From Elusimicrobiota bacterium (GTDB lineage: Bacteria; Elusimicrobiota; Elusimicrobia; FEN-1173), in assembly GCA_016714745.1 (NCBI GenBank), contig JADKCG010000002.1, positions 1 through 64,000 of the forward strand: a DNA stretch of 64,000 nt. The letters run 5' to 3'. Below, piece by piece: positions 32,059-41,187 of this stretch. The stretch's first letter is position 1. Each line of letters starts with the position of its first letter. The notes under the pieces are model-generated. The model was not told the DNA's origin. It saw nothing but the letters and a program-made list of their open reading frames with translations, and ran no database searches. A program made the translations under genes and the position numbers.

Positions 32059-33522
32059 TTATGAGGATCTATACTTCTTAACCAATTCCAGCAACACGCC
32101 ATCGTCCTCCTCTGCCTTTTTTAACAGAGGAAATTCTTCGCGTTTCACCTTGGTGTAGAGCATAAATGTTTTATAAAGATTTTTGATTTCCTTTTTCGAT
32201 AGCTGTGGCATGGTAAGAACGCTTGTGTCGGCGGGATACTCGTATGTATCTCCTGTGGGATCAAAAAAGCCATTATCTATACAAACTTTCCGCAATCGAG
32301 AACCCATGTAGGGTTGAAAAATACCGACCGAATAGGTCGCGGGTCGACAACGGCGAAACAGCTCAATGGTCTCAAAAATCAGCTCGCGGGTTTCGAACGG
32401 CAGACCGATCATGGCAAATGCTGAGGGAAGCACTTTGCTTCGATGAAATATATCGAAGGCCTCAACAATTCGGTCGTTGGACATCCTCCTATTCAAAACC
32501 TCCGCCCGGAACTTCTCGTTGCCCACCTCAATGCCAATCGTCATCAAATAGCACCCCATGTCCTCAACAATGCGAACTTTTTCTTCGGTCACAGACTGGG
32601 GGTGTGTCATGGCATAGAAAGGAATCTTGACGTGACGTTTGTACTCGTGCGCCAACTCCTTAAGCAAATTGATATTGATCGAAAGGAATGTTTCGTCAAG
32701 AAAGTAGAACATCTCGACGTTATACGTGTCCCTTAAAAAGACCAAATCCTCTATGGTCTTTGAAACGCTCTTGTGGCGAAGATATTTGTGGGGCCCCGTT
32801 AAATTGCGCAACGCCGTGCATGAGCAATAATGGCACGAATAGGGGCACCCTCGGCTGAATTCGACGGACCCTATCCTCCGAACCCGGCCGTTTAAAGGGG
32901 TGTAAATGTGTTGCTCAGAAAACAAACTCCAATCCAAAACAGGAAGACTGTTGAGAGATACCAGCTCCCGAAGGGGATTCTTGAATATTTCGCCATTCTG
33001 CTTGATCCAGAGGTTCTTGACACCCACAATACTTTGTTTCTTGTCCATACGCTCCAAAAGTTCTTCCATGGCCAACTCGCCTTCGCCAATGCAAAGCATA
33101 TCGACACACGATTCGGCGATCACATCCTTAGGGCAAAGAGAGGGATGGAGTCCGCCGAAAATAATAGGAGTCCCAGGGTGCTCCGCCTTGACCTTACGAG
33201 CCAGGCGAAGAGCTAAATAGTATTGAGCCGAAAGCGTTGAAAAACCCACGATATCCGGGCGAAATTCGGAAATTCGACGGATCAGGGCGGTTTCCATATC
33301 GCCGTCCTCATAGGCCAGGGCGACTGGATTTTCCACCGGCTTATAGAGACCAAATTTTTCTCCGATAATCGTACGGTTCTTATTTACAAACTCTCGGAAA
33401 AAAGTGGAGTCAAAAATTTCAACGGTGTGTCCCAAGGACTTAATGTAGCTCGCCAAGTTGGTCAGCCCAATCGGGTAGGAACCTCGCATCGCCGTATTCA
33501 GATAAACAAACAGAATTTTCAT
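32059..33522 (-). CDS. B12-binding radical SAM enzyme
   Basis: The 487-residue protein has an N-terminal cobalamin-binding Rossmann domain (about 1-135; M-K-I-L-F-V-Y-L-N-T, then I-V-G-F-S-T-L). The radical-SAM cluster C-P-Y-S-C-H-Y-C lies near residue 227, as F-S-R-G-C-P-Y-S-C-H-Y-C. E-V-G-N-E and a helical C-terminus follow. Such enzymes do C-methylation or other radical chemistry on sugars, lipids and peptides. It overlaps the 728-residue relative by four bases, so both are co-translated. The glycan context suggests sugar C-methylation. Confidence 0.9.
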   Translation of the reverse strand: MKILFVYLNTAMRGSYPIGLTNLASYIKSLGHTVEIFDSTFFREFVNKNRTIIGEKFGLYKPVENPVALAYEDGDMETALIRRISEFRPDIVGFSTLSAQYYLALRLARKVKAEHPGTPIIFGGLHPSLCPKDVIAESCVDMLCIGEGELAMEELLERMDKKQSIVGVKNLWIKQNGEIFKNPLRELVSLNSLPVLDWSLFSEQHIYTPLNGRVRRIGSVEFSRGCPYSCHYCSCTALRNLTGPHKYLRHKSVSKTIEDLVFLRDTYNVEMFYFLDETFLSININLLKELAHEYKRHVKIPFYAMTHPQSVTEEKVRIVEDMGCYLMTIGIEVGNEKFRAEVLNRRMSNDRIVEAFDIFHRSKVLPSAFAMIGLPFETRELIFETIELFRRCRPATYSVGIFQPYMGSRLRKVCIDNGFFDPTGDTYEYPADTSVLTMPQLSKKEIKNLYKTFMLYTKVKREEFPLLKKAEEDDGVLLELVKKYRSS

Positions 33523-35705
33523 AGTGCTCTGGTTCCTGGTTCCCCTTGTTCTTTGTCCGCATACAAGATCGAGCGGCGCATGTTGGAGGAAACCATGACG
33601 GAGTAATAGTACTCGTACTTCTCCGCATTGGAGCGAAAACGTTCGGTTTCTTTTAAGAATTTTTCATGCTCATCAATGTTTCGAACGACCAGGGCAAATA
33701 ATCGGGGTTCAGGCAGGGCAAAACGTGAAAGAGGAGACTCGTAATTTCCATCCGCCCATGCCTTCAAGTCGAAATGAAACGGCACGGTCACGACACGCTC
33801 GTTTTTCTCAAGTGGGCTAATGATGCACTCTGGTTGAAGCCGTGCCAGATCATCTAGAATGGCGTGAAAAGATTTATTTTGTTCATCGTCGTGTTGCGCA
33901 TCTATTCTTTTGCGGGAAATCTCTTTGGCGGCATCGACGACTTCGTTGACGAACACAAATTTATTTTCAAGCCCAAGGACCTTCGCCATCGTTAATTGGA
34001 TATGCCGGTTCCAATAAAATCGGTCCACATTTCCATATTCCTCGATATGGCGCCCCAGCTTTTCTTCAAGCTTTTGAGGGGTCTCGAAAAAGAGGGGTTT
34101 TATGCTTTCGATGTATTCTGACAAAATCGTCTGGTGGAATGGGTAACGGTCGGGGTGGGCGACCAATTCATCATAGATGTCTAACGGGGAGACATTGTTC
34201 GTCAGACAATGCATAATAATTTCCTTGAGATAGGCCGCCGCGTAGGCCACCCCCCCCCAGAGCTTGAAGCGGTAAAGTTCAAAAAACTCATCTTCTGTCA
34301 TATCTGAGTGTTCAACGACAAGCTCGTCCATTTCGAAGACCCACCTCCCGTCGATCTTCGTGACGTCTTTTTCAATGAGGGCAAATTTGGTCCTGAATTT
34401 ATACGCGCGGCGATCCTCTGCCGTATACAACTCAGAACCCTTGATCAGGTAAAGGGCACCCATATAGACACTGTCCAGACGCAGTTGGACTGCGCTTAGA
34501 AATGAGTTTTTGAACGAAGCGAGGGATTCTTTGGGAAGGCCGGAGATGAGCTCTGTTGAGGTGACGATCCCGTTCTCACGAGCATAAGCAACCATCTCCC
34601 GGACTTTCTCCATGGACATATTGCCTCTCTTGATGGTTTTCAATGTGTCCCGGTTGAGAGATTGAAAGCTCATATTCAGGGGAAGGATTTCTTTCATAAG
34701 GAGAGCCATGGCCTTGATATTTTCAAAAGGCCCCCCCGCCGAGTAATAAACCCTTAGGCTTGATGGGTAACCGGTCTCTTTTCGCAATGCATGAAGAAAC
34801 TCCGCCAGTTCCACATCTTTTTTCGCTATCCCCCAATTGGGGTCGGCGATACGCAAGACCGTATTTGGATAATTGTTTTTTAGATACAGAATTTCTTCTT
34901 TGGAATAGGGAAGGGAGTGCCGCCTCATCTTGCCTTCATTCAGCCCGACAGTACAGAATGTGCACCGAAATGGGCACCCACGCGTTGTTTCAATCTGCGG
35001 AAGCAACCGATACTGATCCATAAACCCCTTGAATATCCCCGACGAATAGGGGGAAGGAATACGATCCAAGTCATACAATATCTCTGGAGCAGGCCCTCGA
35101 ATAATTTCATTACTGACCATGGAACTGCACCCCGGAACAGCCGCACTTTTCACCGCTTCCCTGTCCCCCGTTTCCAAATACTTTGCCACCAAATCCCCCA
35201 TGGGGATTTCCCCATCGCCATGGATAATCACATCGATATTTGGATAGTGAATCAACAGATCATAATCAGTGTAAACGGGCCATGTGAAGGTGTGAAAATC
35301 CTGTTGGGTAGATGTGCAGACATCAGGAACGTTGACTTTCGCGCCATTATCGAAGGGGAAACCACTGGTCTTTTCTTGTCCATAAGGGCTTATATTGGCT
35401 CCCCCAAAAACAATAAGGGCGTCTGGGCAAGCCGCACGGACGGCTCTGGCCGCTACCAACGTGAGATAGTCATTCCAAGAGAAATAACCGAAACCCACAA
35501 TATCTGGCTGTTTCTCTTGAATGGCGGCCAACAGATCTCCGTAAGTTCTGAAGAGACGCAATTGGATCCTCTCCCCAAATTTGGAATGGATAAAAGACCC
35601 GACCATTCCAAGCCCCAAGGGAAAGGTCCGCAGACTAAGGCCAAACCCATCATGGGAAAGTTCAGCAAGGTAAACAACCGTCTGGCGGTTTAGTCCTTTA
35701 GTCAT
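33519..35705 (-). CDS. Large B12-binding radical SAM enzyme
   Basis: The 728-residue protein has a B12-binding-like domain (I-V-G-F-G-Y-F-S-W-N near 69, then I-V-F-G-G-A-N-I). C-P-F-R-C-T-F-C in T-R-G-C-P-F-R-C-T-F-C lies near residue 245. S-F-Q-S-L-N-R-D and E-L-I-S-G-L-P-K-E follow as usual in the TIM barrel. A ~330-residue extra C-terminal region has no motif I can name. Two such enzymes in a row in a glycan cluster is rare in my knowledge, and supports a modified sugar (C-methyl, deoxy or ring-contracted). Confidence 0.88.
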   Translation of the reverse strand: MTKGLNRQTVVYLAELSHDGFGLSLRTFPLGLGMVGSFIHSKFGERIQLRLFRTYGDLLAAIQEKQPDIVGFGYFSWNDYLTLVAARAVRAACPDALIVFGGANISPYGQEKTSGFPFDNGAKVNVPDVCTSTQQDFHTFTWPVYTDYDLLIHYPNIDVIIHGDGEIPMGDLVAKYLETGDREAVKSAAVPGCSSMVSNEIIRGPAPEILYDLDRIPSPYSSGIFKGFMDQYRLLPQIETTRGCPFRCTFCTVGLNEGKMRRHSLPYSKEEILYLKNNYPNTVLRIADPNWGIAKKDVELAEFLHALRKETGYPSSLRVYYSAGGPFENIKAMALLMKEILPLNMSFQSLNRDTLKTIKRGNMSMEKVREMVAYARENGIVTSTELISGLPKESLASFKNSFLSAVQLRLDSVYMGALYLIKGSELYTAEDRRAYKFRTKFALIEKDVTKIDGRWVFEMDELVVEHSDMTEDEFFELYRFKLWGGVAYAAAYLKEIIMHCLTNNVSPLDIYDELVAHPDRYPFHQTILSEYIESIKPLFFETPQKLEEKLGRHIEEYGNVDRFYWNRHIQLTMAKVLGLENKFVFVNEVVDAAKEISRKRIDAQHDDEQNKSFHAILDDLARLQPECIISPLEKNERVVTVPFHFDLKAWADGNYESPLSRFALPEPRLFALVVRNIDEHEKFLKETERFRSNAEKYEYYYSVMVSSNMRRSILYADKEQGEPGTRAL

Positions 35706-38038
35706 AGCTTGGTTTCTCCCATCGGTCGGTTAGATTTCCCTCCAGGGGGGATGGTGGGAATACGCCGGGCCATCGGCGGAATGCCACGATTTCCATTATA
35801 AAGAAGAATAGCTGTTTCCCACTCCTGCTTCGTGTCCATATCGTTGACCAGAGATTGGATGTCCTTCCCACGCCCCCTGTACGAACCTGCCACCGTCGTA
35901 TTGTACACTAATGTCAGTTTAAATTGGCCGTCCGCCATATCGATCCCGACAGGAATGAAGGGGGAGTCCAGGGGTGTGAGTAGAATCCGTCCCACTTCTC
36001 CTTCAATGATTTTGACATAAATTGTTTGGCCCTCTTTTTCGATGGCAAGCCGAATGTTTCGAATCCACAATTTCGGCCAGGGGCGAAACAGGCCGGAATA
36101 GGCGATCGTCGTATTCAAATGCCCCATGAGTTGACCACTCTCCAGCGAAACTTTCACAGCGGAACCTGTTTCCCATTTTTTTAAATCAACGAGCACATTC
36201 AGGGGCAAACTTGATTTTCGATCATAAACCGCGAATTTCATGCTGTTCATGAAGGGTGTTCCAGCTTGTTTTTCTTCCAACAATACACTCTCATCGCCCT
36301 TCTTGATTTTGGCCAGGGAAGAATTCATGCGTTCGTTTTGAACCCATGCATTTATCGTATTGTGAAAACAATTTCCGTCCGGAAGGGGATCGTATTCAAA
36401 ATAGACGAACCGGGATGATTCGAAAACACGAACCGGTGCCACAGCATACTGATCTCGAATCTGATCCAGATAGTATTTCAAGGTGTATTGGTCGACCATC
36501 TGCTTGTGTCCAATCAAGTAACGCTTTTCTTTAGGCGCTTCTTGGCCGGAAATATCGGAAGTCACCGAATCATAGAGAAAGTCGGTATAGGTGCCCCAGG
36601 GTGGATATTCAAAGGGGGGGTCCATTTGCGTCGATTTTCCTATGAATGGTCGGTCCAAATAATAGACGTCATTCCTATATCGCTCGATCGGCAAACCCAG
36701 TTGGGTCTTCACGTCACGGATATCGGCCACGACATCATCAAGCCTGAAAAAGAATTCCTGACAATAGATCAGGGGTTTCAGAGAAAGGAAAAACAATGCG
36801 CCCAGCACCACTTTCCTAAAAAACAACCCATGCGCAAAACCGGGCCAGCGGGTGGCGATTTCCAAAGAGGAGCCAATCCAGACAGGGACGAGAGGGAAAA
36901 AAATAAGCCCGTACCACATGTGTGGATGCCGTGCAAACCCCGTCCATTGCCAAAGAACAACGACAGGAAAAACCGCTACAAAGGGGACCAAGACCTTTCG
37001 TTGAGCCGCACTGAAATGGAATTTTGTTTTATAACCCCAGACACTGAATAACCAGAAGCCAAGACCCAAAGCAAAAATTAAAAAAATCAATTCGATGCCC
37101 AACGTCAGCCAAGAGTATACGGAAACACTTGAATGACTTATACCGGAGGCTAACCCCGGACAAACATTACCGACGGCTTGCCGGACAAATTCCCATGCGG
37201 ACTCCGAAGAAAGTTTGGGGAATATCTTGCAAAAAACATCCTTCGGCAAAAATTGCGCGATGGAGTTGCTCCCGGTAAACTGATCGATGCTCCTATTAAC
37301 TGTAATTCCCCTTGTTGTGTATTTATAGAAAACAAAAGGCAGGAAAGTTAAAAATGCTCCACAAATGGAAGTAAGGACCACCGGCCAACGAATCTTTCGG
37401 ACGAAAATCGCGAGGAACGTGATGGAAATCACATGAGCAGAAAATGACATATGAATTTGGGTCCCAAGCGCCGTTAAAATAACGGCGGGAACAAAGTACC
37501 ATTCTTTGTCGTTAATAAAGATATTGACTATAAATAAAAACATCAAAGAATTCAAAATTAAAATATAAGAGGGGTTAATGGGGACACTAAAAGCCGCGAC
37601 ATGTAAAAGGGAAAAAGACATTAAAGCCACAGTGATCATTGTGACAAATGGTGAATACACTTTTTTTACGATAAAAAATATTAAAACAATCGAAGCCAGA
37701 TTCATCAATTGGTTGTAATAAGCAACAGAATAGGGTGATTTTGAAAAGAGCAGAGCGGGAGACATCAAAAAATAGAGAAAGGGCCCTGGAAGAAATCCGC
37801 CCGTATTCATTTCCGGCCCCACCAAGGGGATAAAATGCCCTGAAATAAGACCGATTGTCCTCTGGATGTCACGGTCAATCCACTCGCAATAACCGATGGG
37901 TTTCATGAACCGGGCAATGACCCCCAAGACAAAAACGGCCAATAGGCAGGTCCAAAATGACCAGTGGCTGTAGTTGAAAATACTCTCAACCCAGGACATC
38001 CCCTTCTGAGGTGTTTTCACGGGTGTTTGGTCTATCAT
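35702..38038 (-). CDS. Polytopic membrane protein (GT-C/ArnT-like)
   Basis: The 778-residue protein has about 11-13 TM helices in the first ~430 residues (first near 29-45; long hydrophobic runs to 420) and a ~330-residue soluble C-terminus. An extracytoplasmic loop E-W-I-D-R-D after TM1 carries acidic residues like the conserved DE/ED of GT-C enzymes such as ArnT. L-P-G-P-F-L-Y-F-L-M follows. GT-C enzymes use polyprenyl-phosphate sugars to modify glycans outside the inner membrane. The assignment rests on topology and one acidic loop. Confidence 0.6.
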   Translation of the reverse strand: MIDQTPVKTPQKGMSWVESIFNYSHWSFWTCLLAVFVLGVIARFMKPIGYCEWIDRDIQRTIGLISGHFIPLVGPEMNTGGFLPGPFLYFLMSPALLFSKSPYSVAYYNQLMNLASIVLIFFIVKKVYSPFVTMITVALMSFSLLHVAAFSVPINPSYILILNSLMFLFIVNIFINDKEWYFVPAVILTALGTQIHMSFSAHVISITFLAIFVRKIRWPVVLTSICGAFLTFLPFVFYKYTTRGITVNRSIDQFTGSNSIAQFLPKDVFCKIFPKLSSESAWEFVRQAVGNVCPGLASGISHSSVSVYSWLTLGIELIFLIFALGLGFWLFSVWGYKTKFHFSAAQRKVLVPFVAVFPVVVLWQWTGFARHPHMWYGLIFFPLVPVWIGSSLEIATRWPGFAHGLFFRKVVLGALFFLSLKPLIYCQEFFFRLDDVVADIRDVKTQLGLPIERYRNDVYYLDRPFIGKSTQMDPPFEYPPWGTYTDFLYDSVTSDISGQEAPKEKRYLIGHKQMVDQYTLKYYLDQIRDQYAVAPVRVFESSRFVYFEYDPLPDGNCFHNTINAWVQNERMNSSLAKIKKGDESVLLEEKQAGTPFMNSMKFAVYDRKSSLPLNVLVDLKKWETGSAVKVSLESGQLMGHLNTTIAYSGLFRPWPKLWIRNIRLAIEKEGQTIYVKIIEGEVGRILLTPLDSPFIPVGIDMADGQFKLTLVYNTTVAGSYRGRGKDIQSLVNDMDTKQEWETAILLYNGNRGIPPMARRIPTIPPGGKSNRPMGETKL

Positions 38039-38042
38039 AAAA

Positions 38043-38897
38043 TTAGAAAAACGTGTTCAAGCCGACGTTCGCCGCTTCCATGATCTCATTAAAACGGGGC
38101 GAGCGTAGGAACTTAAATGTCTCTTCTCTCGAGGCAATAACCCTGTCTCGCTTTTTTAAGTCGTCGTCCGTTCTGCCAGGATGGCAATAAAAAATGTCTT
38201 TTTCCCTGGGCTTCATGGTCAGATAATGGCGAAATACTGTCTCAAATCTATCGCCCCCCTCGTACACATAGTATCCCAGGAGATACCTATTGTGTGGGAT
38301 GCCGCTTTTTTTCATCAATTTCCGGGAAAAGTGACCTGGGATGTGAATGAACATATTTCGAATAGCAAAACTGACGGAATACGTCCACCCCGAAGAAATA
38401 CACCAGGGGAGAGGTAATCCAGCTACCCGCGTATAAATCGGACGAATCTTCTCTCTACTTAAGATCACTGCCTTAACAGCTTCACGCACAACCGGAAGCT
38501 GTTGAACGTGTTGGTGCCCATCAATGTAGTCGGGGTCTCGCCCAGTAATTTCCGAAAAACGCTGTATCTGTGCCTTAATTTCTGCCAAGACAGATTCATA
38601 GTTAAGAACTCTTAAGTAGGCCTTTTTCATTAAATTCCCGAAAGAGAGAAAATCCCCTTGCGCGTCCACAAGGCCAGAATCTTGCTTGAGGACCGTCAGG
38701 GGCCTGCCTTCCGTTAACACAAGATGCAATCCCAAATCATACCTTGTCTTAATCAACCGAAGTTGTTCCAAAGATTTTTCAACTTCTGGCCAGATCACCA
38801 TGCAACTGGTCGCGGAAACCCGTTTTCCCTCTATCAATTCAATAATACTTTCACTGACGGCAGGAGAAATCCCATAATCGTCAGCGCATAAGATCAT
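38043..38897 (-). CDS. YdjC/ChbG-type carbohydrate deacetylase
   Basis: The ATG at 38897 gives M-I-L-C-A-D-D-Y-G-I-S-P-A-V, with the metal Asp pair. The longer frame to 38945 lacks a better start. G-L-H-L-V-L-T-E-G-R-P near residue 56 holds the His, and Y-I-D-G-H-Q-H-V-Q-Q-L-P near 125 has the H-x-H. F-Y-C-H-P-G-R-T-D near 240 completes the YdjC-family active site. It should remove an N-acetyl group from a glycan amino sugar. An HpnK-type hopanoid role is less likely here. A 93-base gap separates it from the gene upstream. Confidence 0.88.
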   Translation of the reverse strand: MILCADDYGISPAVSESIIELIEGKRVSATSCMVIWPEVEKSLEQLRLIKTRYDLGLHLVLTEGRPLTVLKQDSGLVDAQGDFLSFGNLMKKAYLRVLNYESVLAEIKAQIQRFSEITGRDPDYIDGHQHVQQLPVVREAVKAVILSREKIRPIYTRVAGLPLPWCISSGWTYSVSFAIRNMFIHIPGHFSRKLMKKSGIPHNRYLLGYYVYEGGDRFETVFRHYLTMKPREKDIFYCHPGRTDDDLKKRDRVIASREETFKFLRSPRFNEIMEAANVGLNTFF

Positions 38898-38990
38898 GTG
38901 GGTATTTCTTTCTTTGGAATTCGGTGATGAGCGATCCCACTCCAAACGAGAGAGAAGATACGATGGCCCCTTCTATTTCTAAATTTTAGT

Positions 38991-40058
38991 TTAGATCTTA
39001 TCAAGTATGACCTTCGATGCTTCCTCAGCGCCATTTTTATTGATATTAAAGTTCTGGTGAGCTTGTACGAAGTCCGGGAACCGGCGGACCATTTCATTGA
39101 TCCGGGGAACAACATTTTCCATGGTCGCACTCAACCCCAATCCCAAGTCCTCGATCACTTTTCCATTGATGAATTGCTCCGCGTGGTTGGGAACGGGGAT
39201 CACCACCACGGGCTTGCGCAACACGACAGCCTCACTGACAGCACTGAAACCCCCATTGACCACCATCATGTCGGCTCGATTGATAAGATCTTTATTGTCT
39301 TGTAATTTTCCATGAAACGTAATCCATTCATTCGATTCTCCATCCTGACCCACAACGTCCACAGTCACGCCGGGCAGAGGATTGAGCTGTTTCAAAAATT
39401 TTGCGCTGGTCCCAAACTGAGAGCCACTGAGCATGACCAATATATTATTTAACTGAGCCCCCCCCGGCCTTACGGCCAGCCCGCTTCGAATGAACGGTGG
39501 AAAATGTTTAATTCGTCCATTTTCATGAGAAGAAAATGGAAGAATTGAAGGGCTTAACACCACGTCAGGCACGTTCGAATGAAACCAATGATCACACACT
39601 TCGACGAAATATTGCATGCGAATTTCACTGGGCAACACGGGCATCACCGAACACGCCCCAACAACGACGTCCGCGTTATTGATTGCGAACACAGGAATTG
39701 CGATCCATTTTTTGAGCCAGAAGAGGGTGTAATCAGAATCGATCACAAGGGCAGAGTAATTATTAGTCCGAAGAAGATTTCGAAGAAGTTTAACGTTTTT
39801 TAGAAAAATCCAAGCAAAATGGGGAATTGCCATTATTGTTCGCCAAATGCTCAGCGCATCTCCCTTTCGGCCATAATAAAACCCATGGAATTCGTAAACA
39901 TGCGAGGGGTAACCACGATTCTTAAAAAAGTAGACTCCATTGTTTGAGGTCAGGATATCCACCACGGCCCCCTTGGAAACGACACATTGCATGATCGATT
40001 CACAGCGAGTGGAATTCCCAAGCCCCAACCCATTAACGATAAAAAGGATCTTCTTCAT
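38991..40058 (-). CDS. MurG-like GT-B glycosyltransferase
   Basis: The 355-residue protein starts I-L-F-I-V-N-G-L-G-L-G-N-S-T-R-C, the G-x-G-x-x-x-R loop seen in MurG/UGT-like enzymes. V-M-L-S-G-S-Q-F-G, then M-M-V-V-N-G-G-F-S-A-V-S-E-A-V-V-L-R-K-P and V-V-I-P-V-P-N-H-A-E-Q form the donor-site half (the H-x-E-Q motif). It likely transfers a UDP-GlcNAc-type donor. It overlaps the methyltransferase gene by four bases. Confidence 0.85.
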   Translation of the reverse strand: MKKILFIVNGLGLGNSTRCESIMQCVVSKGAVVDILTSNNGVYFFKNRGYPSHVYEFHGFYYGRKGDALSIWRTIMAIPHFAWIFLKNVKLLRNLLRTNNYSALVIDSDYTLFWLKKWIAIPVFAINNADVVVGACSVMPVLPSEIRMQYFVEVCDHWFHSNVPDVVLSPSILPFSSHENGRIKHFPPFIRSGLAVRPGGAQLNNILVMLSGSQFGTSAKFLKQLNPLPGVTVDVVGQDGESNEWITFHGKLQDNKDLINRADMMVVNGGFSAVSEAVVLRKPVVVIPVPNHAEQFINGKVIEDLGLGLSATMENVVPRINEMVRRFPDFVQAHQNFNINKNGAEEASKVILDKI

Positions 40059-40663
40059 TTCACCCGCTCCCTTTTCAGCCTAAACCCAACCACCAAAGAA
40101 AACATCGAAACGCGTTGGTGGCCTGTTATTTCCAGTCCGGCGACGTTAGCCCATTTTTCTATCTCATCCAGATTGAATAGGGTCAAATGAATGCCATGGG
40201 TCCGGTGAAACAACCGATACATTTTCCCGGCTAAAGATTCCAACGGGATTAAAATAACAAAGAGGCCCTGGGGATTAAGCATCGAGGCAACGTTGTAAAA
40301 TATATTCTCAGGTTTCTGGAGAAACTCCAGGACCCCTGCGCAAACGATGGTATCGAACCTCGACTCGCTTTGAAAATATTGAATGTCGGCCTCTATTTTT
40401 TCGCAACCAGGGATATCAAGGTTCTCCAACATTTTCAACGAAAGGTCAACGCAAACCAATCGACTGCATTTCCGTTCGTAAAGGAGTTTACTGTAATAGC
40501 CTGATCCGCACCCCAGCTCAAGAACGTCTCCCAAGGGATGACCTTCAAGCATCCCCATCATCACTGCCGACTCACTCTCCCGAACATGTTTCCAAAGGAG
40601 CCCTCGTGATCTCTTGGAGTAATCCAAAGCAACGGAATCAAAATAACGTTTCCTGCTTGTCAT
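40055..40663 (-). CDS. Class I SAM-dependent methyltransferase
   Basis: The 202-residue protein has D-V-L-E-L-G-C-G-S-G-Y-Y motif I near residue 46, V-C-V-D-L-S-L-K-M and C-A-G-V-L-E-F-L-Q-K-P motifs, and L-I-P-L-E-S as its end motif. It is a Methyltransf_11-like enzyme. It overlaps neighbours on both sides by four bases. The substrate is unknown, probably a glycan residue. Confidence 0.85.
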   Translation of the reverse strand: MTSRKRYFDSVALDYSKRSRGLLWKHVRESESAVMMGMLEGHPLGDVLELGCGSGYYSKLLYERKCSRLVCVDLSLKMLENLDIPGCEKIEADIQYFQSESRFDTIVCAGVLEFLQKPENIFYNVASMLNPQGLFVILIPLESLAGKMYRLFHRTHGIHLTLFNLDEIEKWANVAGLEITGHQRVSMFSLVVGFRLKRERVK

Positions 40664-41187
40664 TGAAAAGTGGGGTTCCCTGGCAAATGGTGGATAAAAG
40701 CCCCGAAACTTAGTTTTGGGGACCTAAAAATGTTAGGAGCCATTTCGCTAAAAGGGGAAATAACCTCCCGTATTTGTTGTTCGGTGTAGTATCTTGGTAC
40801 ATATGTTTTTGTGCGGTGCCCATAAAAAAGATAGATATACATCTTGTGAGCGATTTGTTGAACAGATCGACGTCTCTCAGAAAAGCTATGAAGGTAATAT
40901 TGACATTTCACGCGGGCCAGCATCTGCTGAATTTCAGCCAAATCCAGCCAATCGAGAAGCCCCAGGGAAACACAAATGTTGGCATCAACCTTTTCAAGAG
41001 AGATCGCATCCGATTGAAAAAGTTCCACGTTTCCTTTACCAAGAAGTGCCTTGTGTTCTGCTTTTGCGGCTTCGATGGCCACCGAAGAAATGTCAACGCC
41101 CACATATTTCGTCGCTCCTGCTTCCATTATTGAAGGTAGCAATCGAGCCGTTCCACAACCAATTTCCAATACCGACTTTCCCTTCAC
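40660..41187 (-). CDS. Short class I SAM-dependent methyltransferase
   Basis: The start is GTG 41187, which overlaps the stop of the aminotransferase gene. The 175-residue protein opens directly with S-V-L-E-I-G-C-G-T-A-R-L-L motif I, then Y-V-G-V-D-I-S-S-V-A, so the N-terminal helices usual before motif I are missing. The rest is intact to the C-terminal strands. It may be a genuine short form, or the start may lie in the aminotransferase frame. A glycan-modifying role is inferred. Confidence 0.75.
   Translation of the reverse strand: MKGKSVLEIGCGTARLLPSIMEAGATKYVGVDISSVAIEAAKAEHKALLGKGNVELFQSDAISLEKVDANICVSLGLLDWLDLAEIQQMLARVKCQYYLHSFSERRRSVQQIAHKMYIYLFYGHRTKTYVPRYYTEQQIREVISPFSEMAPNIFRSPKLSFGAFIHHLPGNPTFQ

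Noticed and set aside
34917..35693. 258-codon plus-strand frame in the large radical SAM gene
   Set aside because: Antisense shadow; no motif, and the minus strand has B12 and CxxxCxxC signatures.
36488..37051. 187-codon plus-strand frame in the GT-C-like gene
   Set aside because: Antisense to a soluble loop and TM region of a long conserved frame.
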